A stretch of 39,241 nucleotides of DNA from Holophaga sp. (GTDB lineage Bacteria; Acidobacteriota; Holophagae; Holophagales; Holophagaceae). Both the position numbers and the translations under genes were made by a program. Of the stretch, positions 33,001-39,241 are shown piece after piece (the first letter of the stretch is position 1; every line of letters begins with the position of its first letter). The stretch covers positions 1-39,241 of the forward strand of contig JARLGP010000173.1 of the NCBI GenBank assembly GCA_031292735.1, written 5' to 3'. The notes beneath the pieces are model-generated. The model worked only from the letters and a program-made list of their open reading frames with translations, was not told the DNA's origin and made no database searches.

Positions 33001-33687
33001 ATGGGCATCACTCACGTCGATATGATCCTCAGGATCGCCATCGGCGCGGCCCTGGGCGGAACCATCGGCCTGGAGCGGGACCGGCACGGCCGGCAGGCCG
33101 GGCTGCGCACCCATCTCATCGTCGCCCTGGCCTCTTCCACCTTCATGGTGGTGTCCGCCCACTTCTATTTCTTCCAGCACTACACCGGGGCCGCCGGCAT
33201 TTCCGTGGACCCTTCCCGCATCGCGGCCTCGGTGGTGACCGGCATCGGTTTCCTGGCGGGCGGCGCCATCCTGAAGACCGGGCTCACTGTCCAGGGCCTG
33301 ACCACCGCGGCCGGGCTGTGGCTGGTGGCCTCCATCGGCCTGTGCTCCGGGGCGGGGATGTACCCCGAAGCCCTGGCGGCCACCGTCCTGGGCCTGGCCG
33401 CGCTCACCGTGTTCCGGGTGTTCGAAGGCAAGAAGGACGGGGTGATGCGCCGGAAGGTCTCGCTGCTGCTGGCCGGGGGCGCGGACCTGATCCCGCCCCT
33501 GCTGGAGCAGCTGGGCAAGGGCGGCGCGGTGATCATCGACTTCGATTTCGAGAAGCCCATGGACGGCGGGAGCCTCAAGCTCAGTTTCGACGTGGAGTTT
33601 CCCAACGTGCTCGGCACCCCGGCCCTCATCAACCTGCTGGAGGCCCAGCCCGGCATCCACGGATTCCAGATCCGCCAGGCCTTCTGA
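33001..33687 (+). CDS. MgtC/SapB family membrane protein
   Basis: A 228-residue protein. The N-terminal MgtC domain (about 5-140) has four to five TM segments and the family motifs GGTIGLERDRHGRQAGLRTH, VVTGIGFLAGGAIL and GLTTAAGLWLVASIG. A C-terminal ACT-like soluble domain of about 85 residues follows (AVIIDFDFEKPMDGGSLKLS; INLLEAQPGIHGFQI). MgtC proteins affect growth at low magnesium and control the F-type ATP synthase or acid stress in pathogens; the role in free-living bacteria is less clear. The ATG is preceded by GGGGGG five bases upstream. The next gene, FNR, follows 89 bases later on the same strand. Confidence 0.92.
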   Translation: MGITHVDMILRIAIGAALGGTIGLERDRHGRQAGLRTHLIVALASSTFMVVSAHFYFFQHYTGAAGISVDPSRIAASVVTGIGFLAGGAILKTGLTVQGLTTAAGLWLVASIGLCSGAGMYPEALAATVLGLAALTVFRVFEGKKDGVMRRKVSLLLAGGADLIPPLLEQLGKGGAVIIDFDFEKPMDGGSLKLSFDVEFPNVLGTPALINLLEAQPGIHGFQIRQAF

Positions 33688-33776
33688 TCTTCTTTTTCTC
33701 GCCCGGAGGGTGGCCGGCATTGGGCATTTCAAGTAAGAATGGGTAAGCACCTATGTTTCATATGAGAGGTAGCCCC

Positions 33777-34583
33777 ATGCCGGAACTCAACGCCATCGTC
33801 ACCCACCGCACCGATATCGCCCCCGGATTGATGATCATGAGGGTGGCGCCGGTGGGGTGGGAGCTCCCCCCCTTCAAGGCCGGCCAGTTCGCGGTGCTGG
33901 GCCTGCCCGTGGAAAGCCCCCGGAGCCCCGAATCGCTGCCCGAGGAGGCCGAGCCCAAGGACGCCTTCCTGCGGCGGGCCTATTCCATCGCCTCGTCCTC
34001 CCTGAACCGGGAATACCTGGAGTTCTACATCCTGGAAGTGAAGACCGGGGGCCTCACCCCGCGGCTGTTCTCCCTGCAGGAGGGCGACCGGCTGTGGGTG
34101 GGCCCCAAGCTCACCGGCATGTTCACCCTGGACCAGGTGGCGCCGGAGCGGAACCTGGTGTTCATCGCCACCGGCACCGGCCTCGCCCCGTACATGTCCA
34201 TGCTCCGGACCCACCTGGGCGCCGACGGCACGCGGCGCTTCGCGGTGATCCACGGCGCCCGCTATTCCCAGGACCTGGGCTACCGCAGCGAGCTGTTCCA
34301 CCTGCAGCGGGACCACGGCAACTTCCTCTACCTGCCGGTGCTCACCCGGCCCGACACCGATCCCGAGCCCTGGCGGGGCGCCACCGGACACCTGCAGGAG
34401 TTCTGGCGCACCGGCCCGCTCACCGGCCCCTGGGGCGCGGCGCCCACCCCGGCCGACACCGACTTCTTCCTGTGCGGCAATCCCGGCATGGTGGAAGCCA
34501 TGGTCAAGATCCTGGGCGAGGACGGCTTCATCGAGCACACCCGGAAGCAGCCGGGGCAGATCCACTTCGAGAAGTACTGGTAG
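33777..34583 (+). CDS. Ferredoxin--NADP reductase
   Basis: A 268-residue flavoenzyme of the FNR/Fpr type that moves electrons between NADPH and ferredoxin or flavodoxin. The FAD-binding motif RRAYSIASSS, the NADP-binding GTGLAPYMSML, the NADP-ribose region IHGARYSQDLGY and the FFLCGNPGMVEAMV segment are all present, with the family-type end HFEKYW. A loop rich in Pro, Glu and Ser (SPRSPESLPEEAEPKDAF) lies before the FAD motif. The ATG at 33777 has GAGAGG seven bases upstream, better than an ATG eight codons earlier. Confidence 0.93.
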   Translation: MPELNAIVTHRTDIAPGLMIMRVAPVGWELPPFKAGQFAVLGLPVESPRSPESLPEEAEPKDAFLRRAYSIASSSLNREYLEFYILEVKTGGLTPRLFSLQEGDRLWVGPKLTGMFTLDQVAPERNLVFIATGTGLAPYMSMLRTHLGADGTRRFAVIHGARYSQDLGYRSELFHLQRDHGNFLYLPVLTRPDTDPEPWRGATGHLQEFWRTGPLTGPWGAAPTPADTDFFLCGNPGMVEAMVKILGEDGFIEHTRKQPGQIHFEKYW

Positions 34584-34601
34584 CGCTCAGCGCCGCGCCC
34601 T

Positions 34602-35393
34602 TCACGGCGAACTGTTCCCGTGAGCCCGCCCCAGCCGGGCTTCGAAGCCCCTCAGGGCCCGGGCCAGGCCTTCCGGATCGTCCAGCATGATCCAGTGCCC
34701 GCAGTGCGGGAACCAGTCCAGCCGCGGCGGGCCCTGCGCAGGGTAGCCGCGGGCCTCGCGCCAGGCCGGCAGGTCCGCCGGCGGCGGCGAGGCGCTGCAC
34801 ACTGCCAGCGGCAGGCCCACCCGGGCGAGGCCCCCGGCAAGATCCCCCGCGCCCAGGTGCCGGAGGTAGGAGGCCAGGACCTCCCGGTCCATGGCCAGCA
34901 CCTGCCGCACCACGCCGCGCTTCTGGGCGGCATCGCGGCAGCGCGAGCCCAGGAAGTCCCCGAAGAAGCCCTCCGGGTCGGCCTCCAGCCGCCGCCACTG
35001 GCTGGCCGCCATGGGCGGGCCGGGGCGCAGCGACTGGTCCACCACCACCCAGCCGCGGAAGGCCGATGGGTCCTGCAGCACCGCCAGGCCGGCCAGGTAG
35101 GCGCCCATGGAGTGCCCCACCAGGAGGCAGGAGCGGAGCTCCAGTTCCCGGGCCAGGGCCGCCAGGGCCGCGGCGATGCCGGGGAAATCCGCCGACCCGT
35201 CCCGCTCCGGCGGCCTCCGCCCATCCCGGAACCCGGGCAGGTCCACGCACACCACCGTGTGGTCGCGGCTCATCCCGGCCTGGACCGGGCCCCACACGTC
35301 GCGGTCCCCGCCGAAGCCGTGCACCAGCATGAGCCCGGGCCCCCTTCCCCGGATGGCGAAGGTCAGTGGGCAGGATCGCTGGGCGGTGGCCAT
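34602..35393 (-). CDS. Alpha/beta hydrolase
   Basis: A 263-residue alpha/beta-hydrolase-fold protein. The oxyanion motif LVHGFGGDRDVW, the nucleophile elbow VGHSMGAYLAGLAV and the catalytic His in FPHCGHWIMLDDPEGLA are clear. The catalytic acid is not easy to place because the strand after the cap reads LAVCSASPPPADL. The start at 35393 is chosen from domain length; the frame is open far upstream but non-family there, and the ribosome site is weak. It converges with the FNR gene 18 bases away. Substrate unknown. Confidence 0.88.
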   Translation of the reverse strand: MATAQRSCPLTFAIRGRGPGLMLVHGFGGDRDVWGPVQAGMSRDHTVVCVDLPGFRDGRRPPERDGSADFPGIAAALAALARELELRSCLLVGHSMGAYLAGLAVLQDPSAFRGWVVVDQSLRPGPPMAASQWRRLEADPEGFFGDFLGSRCRDAAQKRGVVRQVLAMDREVLASYLRHLGAGDLAGGLARVGLPLAVCSASPPPADLPAWREARGYPAQGPPRLDWFPHCGHWIMLDDPEGLARALRGFEARLGRAHGNSSP

Positions 35394-35449
35394 GGCCGCC
35401 CAGGATACCAGCCGGGGGCGGAATCCGGAATGACGCCACCGGCCCCGCT

Positions 35450-36286
35450 TCAGCGGAAGGGATCCGCGGCCGGCAGCGAATCCAGGAGGTACGGCGCGAC
35501 CACCGCGGCCCCGCCCCGCCGGCCGCGGCGCTCGTCCTGCATGGCCTTGCGCCGGGCGCCGTCGTGGGTGATCCGGCGCTGCTCGATCCGGCCCAGGAGC
35601 GGACCGATGGGGTGGTCCTCCCCGGCCTGGAAGGTCTCCCATTGGAAATTCCGCAGCCGGAGCGGGCTGCCGTTCAGGGCGGCGAGATCCTCGTTCAGGT
35701 CCCGGGAGGCGCCCTCCAGCACCCAGCGCAGGCCCTGGAGGTCTTCGGAGCCCACCACCAGCAGGGTGTTCCGGTTGGGCACCATCACCACCGGATCGCC
35801 CTCCAGCGGCAACCGCTTGAGCAGCCCCGGCAGGAGCATCCGGCTTCCGTCCAGGTTGTCCCGCCAGGTGGAGCGGAAGCGCCCCCGGCCCAGGTCCTGG
35901 AACCCCTTCTCGCCGCACCGGGCCAGCAGGTTGCTGCGGGCCGTCTGCATGAGCCGGTCGAAATCCACGTTCCAGACCCGCAGCAGCGCCGGACCCACAT
36001 CCAGGTCCTGGTTCGGCAGGTCCACCACCAGGCTCACCGCGAACGCCCCGGCCAGGAGCCGGAACTCGGGGACCGCCTGGCCGGTGCGCATGGTGAAGGA
36101 TTCGTAGTCGAACAGCGGCCGCACCTTCGGCACCAGCCAAGGCAGGGCGTCCGCCAAGGCCACCGGACCCCGGGACACGGGCTTGCCCAGGGCGCGCAGG
36201 AAGCGCCCGAACCGCCGCAGGGCCTGGACCGGATGCGGACCGCATTCCGGGATGTCCAGGAATTCGCTGGCGGGATTCGGAACCAT
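35450..36286 (-). CDS. DUF1444 (YtpQ-like) family protein
   Basis: A 278-residue cytoplasmic protein resembling the DUF1444/YtpQ family. Segments typical for it are VVDLPNQDLDVGPALLRVWN, DGSRMLLPGLLKRLPLEGDP and VVMVPNRNTLLVVGSEDLQG. The function is not known. AGGAG lies eight bases before the ATG at 36286; an in-frame GTG at 36292 would be only two bases from that site, so the ATG is chosen. The C-terminus is Arg/Gly-rich then hydrophobic. It lies in the same direction as the upstream hydrolase with 56 bases between. Confidence 0.75.
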   Translation of the reverse strand: MVPNPASEFLDIPECGPHPVQALRRFGRFLRALGKPVSRGPVALADALPWLVPKVRPLFDYESFTMRTGQAVPEFRLLAGAFAVSLVVDLPNQDLDVGPALLRVWNVDFDRLMQTARSNLLARCGEKGFQDLGRGRFRSTWRDNLDGSRMLLPGLLKRLPLEGDPVVMVPNRNTLLVVGSEDLQGLRWVLEGASRDLNEDLAALNGSPLRLRNFQWETFQAGEDHPIGPLLGRIEQRRITHDGARRKAMQDERRGRRGGAAVVAPYLLDSLPAADPFR

Positions 36287-36410
36287 GGGCACGTCTCCTG
36301 GGGATCTGGACGACGACCACCATGAGCCTCACGTTAGTCCAAATTATGATAAATTTATCATATAATTATTGTAAAAATGCCGGTTATATTCACGTTAAAT
36401 ACCTGTAGGA

Positions 36411-36746
36411 CTACGCCCTGAAGCCGGGCCCGAACTGGATCACCAGCCCGCCCAGCACGATGATGGCCACGCCCCACCAGGTGGTGGCGGGCACGCTTTC
36501 CAGGAACAGGAACCGCCCGGCCAGGACGCTGACCACGGCGAAAACGGCCACGTACACCCCGAGCAGCCGGGAGAAATCCCATGGCACGAGGTTGACCACC
36601 ACCCCGTAGCTGCCCAGCATGACGAAGCCCAGCGCCATGAGGGCGAGCCCGCCACCGCGCAGGCCCTTGCGCACCACCGCGTCGCCGCCGACCTCGAGCG
36701 CGGCCGCGGCCAGAAAGATGAGCCAGGCGATGACCGGAAATTTCAT
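36411..36746 (-). CDS. SMR/EamA-like four-helix membrane protein
   Basis: A 111-residue protein with four hydrophobic segments. The first helix carries a conserved-type acidic residue, AAALEVGGDAVVRKGL, comparable to E14 of EmrE-type transporters. Later helices read VYVAVFAVVSVLAGRFLF and WGVAIIVLGGLVIQFG. A small multidrug or polar-cation transporter, or a half-size EamA relative, is likely. A terminator separates it from tatC, which lies upstream on the same strand. Downstream 36287-36410 is AT-rich and holds no gene. Confidence 0.7.
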   Translation of the reverse strand: MKFPVIAWLIFLAAAALEVGGDAVVRKGLRGGGLALMALGFVMLGSYGVVVNLVPWDFSRLLGVYVAVFAVVSVLAGRFLFLESVPATTWWGVAIIVLGGLVIQFGPGFRA

Positions 36747-36760
36747 GTCTCATCTTGGCA

Positions 36761-36796
36761 AAAACGGGGCGCGAAAGCTGTTCTTTTTCGCGCCCC
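36761..36796 (-). terminator. Rho-independent terminator after tatC
   Basis: Read on the minus strand: GGGGCGCGAAA, 9-base loop, TTTCGCGCCCC, then GTTTTTGCC. The 11-bp stem is perfect and the T-tract is on the minus strand, so it stops tat transcripts before the SMR-like gene. Confidence 0.88.
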
Positions 36797-36807
36797 TCGG
36801 ATTCAAC

Positions 36808-37587
36808 CTACCTGGGTGCCGGATCCCGGCGCGGCTGCACCAGCCAGACCACCGCCACGCTCACGAAGTAGAGCGCCTCGAGGACCACGGTGAAAAAGAT
36901 CATGGTGGCCACCACGTCGCCCGGGGTGAGGAAGGCGCTGACCAGCATGATGACCAGGGTGGCGTGGCGCCAGATCTTCAGCAGCCAGCCCGCCCTGACC
37001 ATCCGGAACTTGGCCAGGAAGAAGGCCAGCACCGGCATCTCGAACATGATGCCGGTGCAGAGCAGGGTGTACAGGAACAGGTCCAGGTAGCTGTCGATGT
37101 GCATGTTGGCCCGCAGGCCGGCCCGGGAGGCTTCCTGGAACAGGATGTCGCCCAGGAACTTGAAGGCTTCGCAGTAGGCGAAGGCCGCCCCCCCGAGGAA
37201 CATGGCGCTGGTGATGAAGACGAAGGGCAGCACCATCCGCCGCTCCTCCCGGCGCAGGGCCGGGCGGAGGAAGCCCCAGAGCTCGTAGAACAGCCAGGGC
37301 GCCGAGAAGAACACGGCGCCCCACAAGGTCAGGCGCATCAAGCTCAGGAACGGCTCGGTGAGGTCCGTGAAGGCCCAGGGCTGCAGCTCGGCCAGGGGCC
37401 GGTGGGTCTGGCGGGCCATGGCCTGCAGGAAGGGCTGCTGGGCCCAGGCCCACATGCGGAAGCGGAAGGCGTAAAGGATCGCGAAGATGGCGATCACCAC
37501 CACCGCCGAGCGCACCAGCCTCCTGCGCAGTTCGCCCAGGTGCTCCCAGACGGTCATGCTGGTCGGAAGGGATTCAGCCAGGGCCAT
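36808..37587 (-). CDS. tatC: Sec-independent protein translocase TatC
   Basis: A 259-residue polytopic membrane protein, the receptor for twin-arginine signal peptides. Family signatures are the N-terminal VWEHLGELRRRLVRS, FYELWGFLRPALRREERRMV, CTGIMFEMPVLAFFLAKF and SAFLTPGDVVATMI, with six TM segments. The conserved Phe-Glu of FEMPV is present. It is 20 bases downstream of tatA on the same strand and followed by a strong terminator. No tatB is seen beside it. The DUF362 protein at 12339 is a likely substrate. Confidence 0.95.
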   Translation of the reverse strand: MALAESLPTSMTVWEHLGELRRRLVRSAVVVIAIFAILYAFRFRMWAWAQQPFLQAMARQTHRPLAELQPWAFTDLTEPFLSLMRLTLWGAVFFSAPWLFYELWGFLRPALRREERRMVLPFVFITSAMFLGGAAFAYCEAFKFLGDILFQEASRAGLRANMHIDSYLDLFLYTLLCTGIMFEMPVLAFFLAKFRMVRAGWLLKIWRHATLVIMLVSAFLTPGDVVATMIFFTVVLEALYFVSVAVVWLVQPRRDPAPR

Positions 37588-37607
37588 CTACGACCGCGCT
37601 CCGGGCA

Positions 37608-37784
37608 TCACTTTTTTTCCGGAGCGGCTTCGTCCGTCACCGCGTCCGTGAGTTCCTTGCTGGCCTTCTTGAATTCCCGGATGCTCTTGCCGAAGGCGGT
37701 GCCCAGTTCCGGCAGCTTGGAAGGTCCGAAAAAGATCAACAGGGCGATGCCGATGAGCAGCATTTCTTTGATTCCGAGTCCCAT
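37608..37784 (-). CDS. tatA: Twin-arginine translocase subunit TatA/TatE
   Basis: A 58-residue TatA-type subunit that forms the transport pore. It has a single N-terminal TM (IKEMLLIGIALLIFFGPSKL), the hinge FGPSKLPELG, an amphipathic helix (TAFGKSIREFKKASKELTDA) and a short acidic tail. GGAG six bases before the ATG sets the start at 37784; longer in-frame reading lacks the family pattern. It is short for TatA and has no TatB-type extension, so it may supply both roles. Confidence 0.92.
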   Translation of the reverse strand: MGLGIKEMLLIGIALLIFFGPSKLPELGTAFGKSIREFKKASKELTDAVTDEAAPEKK

Positions 37785-37799
37785 GGGAGTCTCCAGAAA

Positions 37800-37819
37800 C
37801 CGGGGGCCTGGGCCCCCGG
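37800..37819 (-). terminator. GC-rich hairpin between the metallophosphoesterase gene and tatA
   Basis: CCGGGGGC, CTGG loop, GCCCCCGG, an 8-bp perfect stem that starts 15 bases upstream of the tatA ATG on the minus strand. Only GTTTCT follows in that direction, so termination of the preceding gene is probable but not certain. It could also hide the tatA ribosome site in part. Confidence 0.5.
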
Positions 37820-37846
37820 GAAAACAGGTGGGGCGGTGGCAGGCGC

Positions 37847-39241
37847 CTAGGCGCTGGTCACTGCCGCGAAATAACCGTTGTAGTTGAGCACGGCCCACAC
37901 CGTCTTGGCTGTGGTGTCGATGCCGTAGGTGCCCAGGGGATAACCGCTCTTCCAGGGGCCGTTCACCAGCTTCTTGGTGCCGGCCGTGTTCTGGTCGACG
38001 GCATTGACCCAGACACCGGCGCCATTGGTGGTGGCCAGGACGAACGAGCTGCCCTTGGCGGCGTCGTAGCTCATGGAAAGAACGAAGACGTCGGTCTGGG
38101 GGCTGCCGAGGTTCCTGGCCATGCCCCAGAGGACCAGGATGTCGCTGGCGGTGCCCGCAGTCTCCTGGAACCAGCCGGTGTTCACGTCGTTGTAGTAGAT
38201 CCGTCCGCTCCGGTCGGTGTTGGGGTTGGAGTTGGTGCCGCCCAGGATCTTGGCGACGGTGCCGGAAGGGCCGGTGTCATGCACCCCGGTGTAGGTGCCG
38301 CCGCTGGCCACCAGGAATTCCTTGCCGTTCAGGCCGTAACCGTAACTCTCTTGTTTGGTGAAATTGAGCGTAGGGGTGGCGGTGATGACGTCCTCGGTGC
38401 CGGAGCCATAGGTCGGGTAGGCCGGCGCGGAATAGTAGTCGACCGTCACGTTCGCCCCGTCCACCGTGACGATGTAGAAGCCGACCGTGTAGAGTTCCTG
38501 GCTGAGCTGGGACTGACGCTGGCCGCCGCAGAAAAATGCGTCGTTGGAGGTGGCTGCAGGAACCGCCCCGTTGCCGTTGGGGTTGTCCTCGTTGGGAGTG
38601 TAGAACTTGGAGCTGACCGATTGGCAGAGCTGATGCAGGATCTGCGCGGCGGTCCCGGAGGTGGTTTTGACGATGCTGCGGTTGTGCATGTGGTCGTGAC
38701 CGCAGAAAAACAGCCGGGCGCCGGCCTGGGAGATGCCGGTAATGAAATTGTTCGCCCCATTGGAAGCGACCGTGAAGGAGGAGCCGCCGAACGTGCCGGA
38801 GCTGTCGGCCGGGCAATCGCCGAACAGCACGTCGATGTGCTGCTGGGTGATGATCCCCTTGTGCGCGAACACGAAAGCGTGCCCGCTGCTTGGCTTGCCG
38901 CCCACCGTGGTGTTGATCCAGGACTGTTGCTGGGGCACCGCATCATACAGGGTGTGCGCCGTGGTGCCGTCCAGGTTCAGGCTGTCACTGGGGGTGAACT
39001 GGTCAATGAGCACAAGGCGGGCATTGAGGTAGTCGAAGGCGTAGGTCAGGCCGTTCAGGTCGCCGCTGGTGGTGGCGGGAGACGCGAAGTTCTTGCCGAC
39101 CGTGAAGGTGGATCCGGACGCGGTGGGGAGGGGCTGGCCCGCGGCGTCGGGGTAGCCGTTGGTGACGGCGCCGATGGTGCTGGTCTCCAGGGCGTAGGCG
39201 GACGCCACGTTCATGGTGCCGTTCTGGGTCTGCGGGTAGAG
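37847..39241 (-). CDS. Metallophosphoesterase-like protein, C-terminal part (runs off the window)
   Basis: At least 464 residues, cut by the window edge: the frame is open to the last base, so the true start lies beyond it. Calcineurin-like phosphoesterase features are FVFAHKGIIT and the metal-binding motif LFFCGHDHMHNRSIV. The N-terminal metal motifs (D-x-H, GD-x-x) would lie outside. Downstream is a beta-rich, Gly/Thr/Asn-rich region (FTVASNGANNFITG; GTYTGVHDTGPSGTVAKILG) typical of exported proteins. The protein probably acts outside the cytoplasm on phosphomonoesters or nucleotides. No signal peptide can be judged. The sequence is less GC-rich in codon choice than tat genes. Confidence 0.75.
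   Translation of the reverse strand, partial: LYPQTQNGTMNVASAYALETSTIGAVTNGYPDAAGQPLPTASGSTFTVGKNFASPATTSGDLNGLTYAFDYLNARLVLIDQFTPSDSLNLDGTTAHTLYDAVPQQQSWINTTVGGKPSSGHAFVFAHKGIITQQHIDVLFGDCPADSSGTFGGSSFTVASNGANNFITGISQAGARLFFCGHDHMHNRSIVKTTSGTAAQILHQLCQSVSSKFYTPNEDNPNGNGAVPAATSNDAFFCGGQRQSQLSQELYTVGFYIVTVDGANVTVDYYSAPAYPTYGSGTEDVITATPTLNFTKQESYGYGLNGKEFLVASGGTYTGVHDTGPSGTVAKILGGTNSNPNTDRSGRIYYNDVNTGWFQETAGTASDILVLWGMARNLGSPQTDVFVLSMSYDAAKGSSFVLATTNGAGVWVNAVDQNTAGTKKLVNGPWKSGYPLGTYGIDTTAKTVWAVLNYNGYFAAVTSA

Noticed and set aside
1..39241. Genomic island, prophage or insertion sequence
   Set aside because: No integrase, transposase, long repeats, tRNA-side boundaries or CRISPR spacers are visible; composition is fairly even apart from short AT-rich promoter pockets.

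Overview
The window is 39.2 kb of high-GC bacterial chromosome. It holds about 40 genes, closely packed in short runs on both strands. I see no rRNA, tRNA, CRISPR array, insertion sequence or phage gene. Secreted and Tat-exported proteins, four different signalling systems, an acyl-CoA dehydratase activase-type protein and a NapH/NapG-like Fe-S membrane protein point to a Gram-negative, metabolically versatile soil or sediment bacterium. Codon use and gene style are most like Acidobacteriota of the Holophagae/Geothrix kind. That placement is an impression from the proteins, not a measured phylogeny.

Layout. (1) 1-4166, minus strand: a complete siaABCD-type module (phosphatase SiaA, kinase SiaB, switch protein SiaC, diguanylate cyclase SiaD) linking an extracytoplasmic signal to c-di-GMP. 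SiaD is enlarged by a Cys4 ribbon and a duplicated helical module. (2) 4240-11330: a small membrane protein, a PEBP-family protein, a very large activase/2-hydroxyacyl-CoA dehydratase-like gene cut by one in-frame TAA, a secreted serpin and a DUF1648/DUF5808 membrane protein. (3) 11441-15287: a soluble chemoreceptor, a Tat-exported DUF362 protein translationally linked to a NapH-NapG fusion Fe-S protein, and a Cys-rich stand-alone PAS protein. (4) 15415-20137: a retropepsin-like protease, RmuC, a REC-PAS-histidine kinase and a small STAS-like protein. (5) 20282-24620: ugpBAEC for glycerol-3-phosphate uptake, behind a possible Pho box. (6) 24653-28190: two orphan proteins, a nitroreductase and a GlcD-type FAD oxidase. 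(7) 28273-31694: an amino-acid-type ABC operon with a strong promoter, an intercistronic hairpin and a terminator. (8) 31736-39241: a LytTR regulator with an altered receiver, MgtC, ferredoxin-NADP reductase, an alpha/beta hydrolase, a DUF1444 protein, an SMR-like protein, tatC-tatA and the end of a metallophosphoesterase.

How it fits together. Two uptake operons (Ugp and the amino-acid type) have the same design: binding protein, then a strong intercistronic hairpin, then the membrane and ATPase genes. TatA/TatC can serve the DUF362 protein and perhaps the internal twin-arginine segment of its Fe-S neighbour. Signalling is dense: c-di-GMP through Sia, chemotaxis, a hybrid-type kinase, a LytTR regulator and a PAS protein. 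The most unusual items are the rebuilt SiaD, the ochre codon in the activase gene, the NapH-NapG fusion and the Asp-to-Glu receiver.
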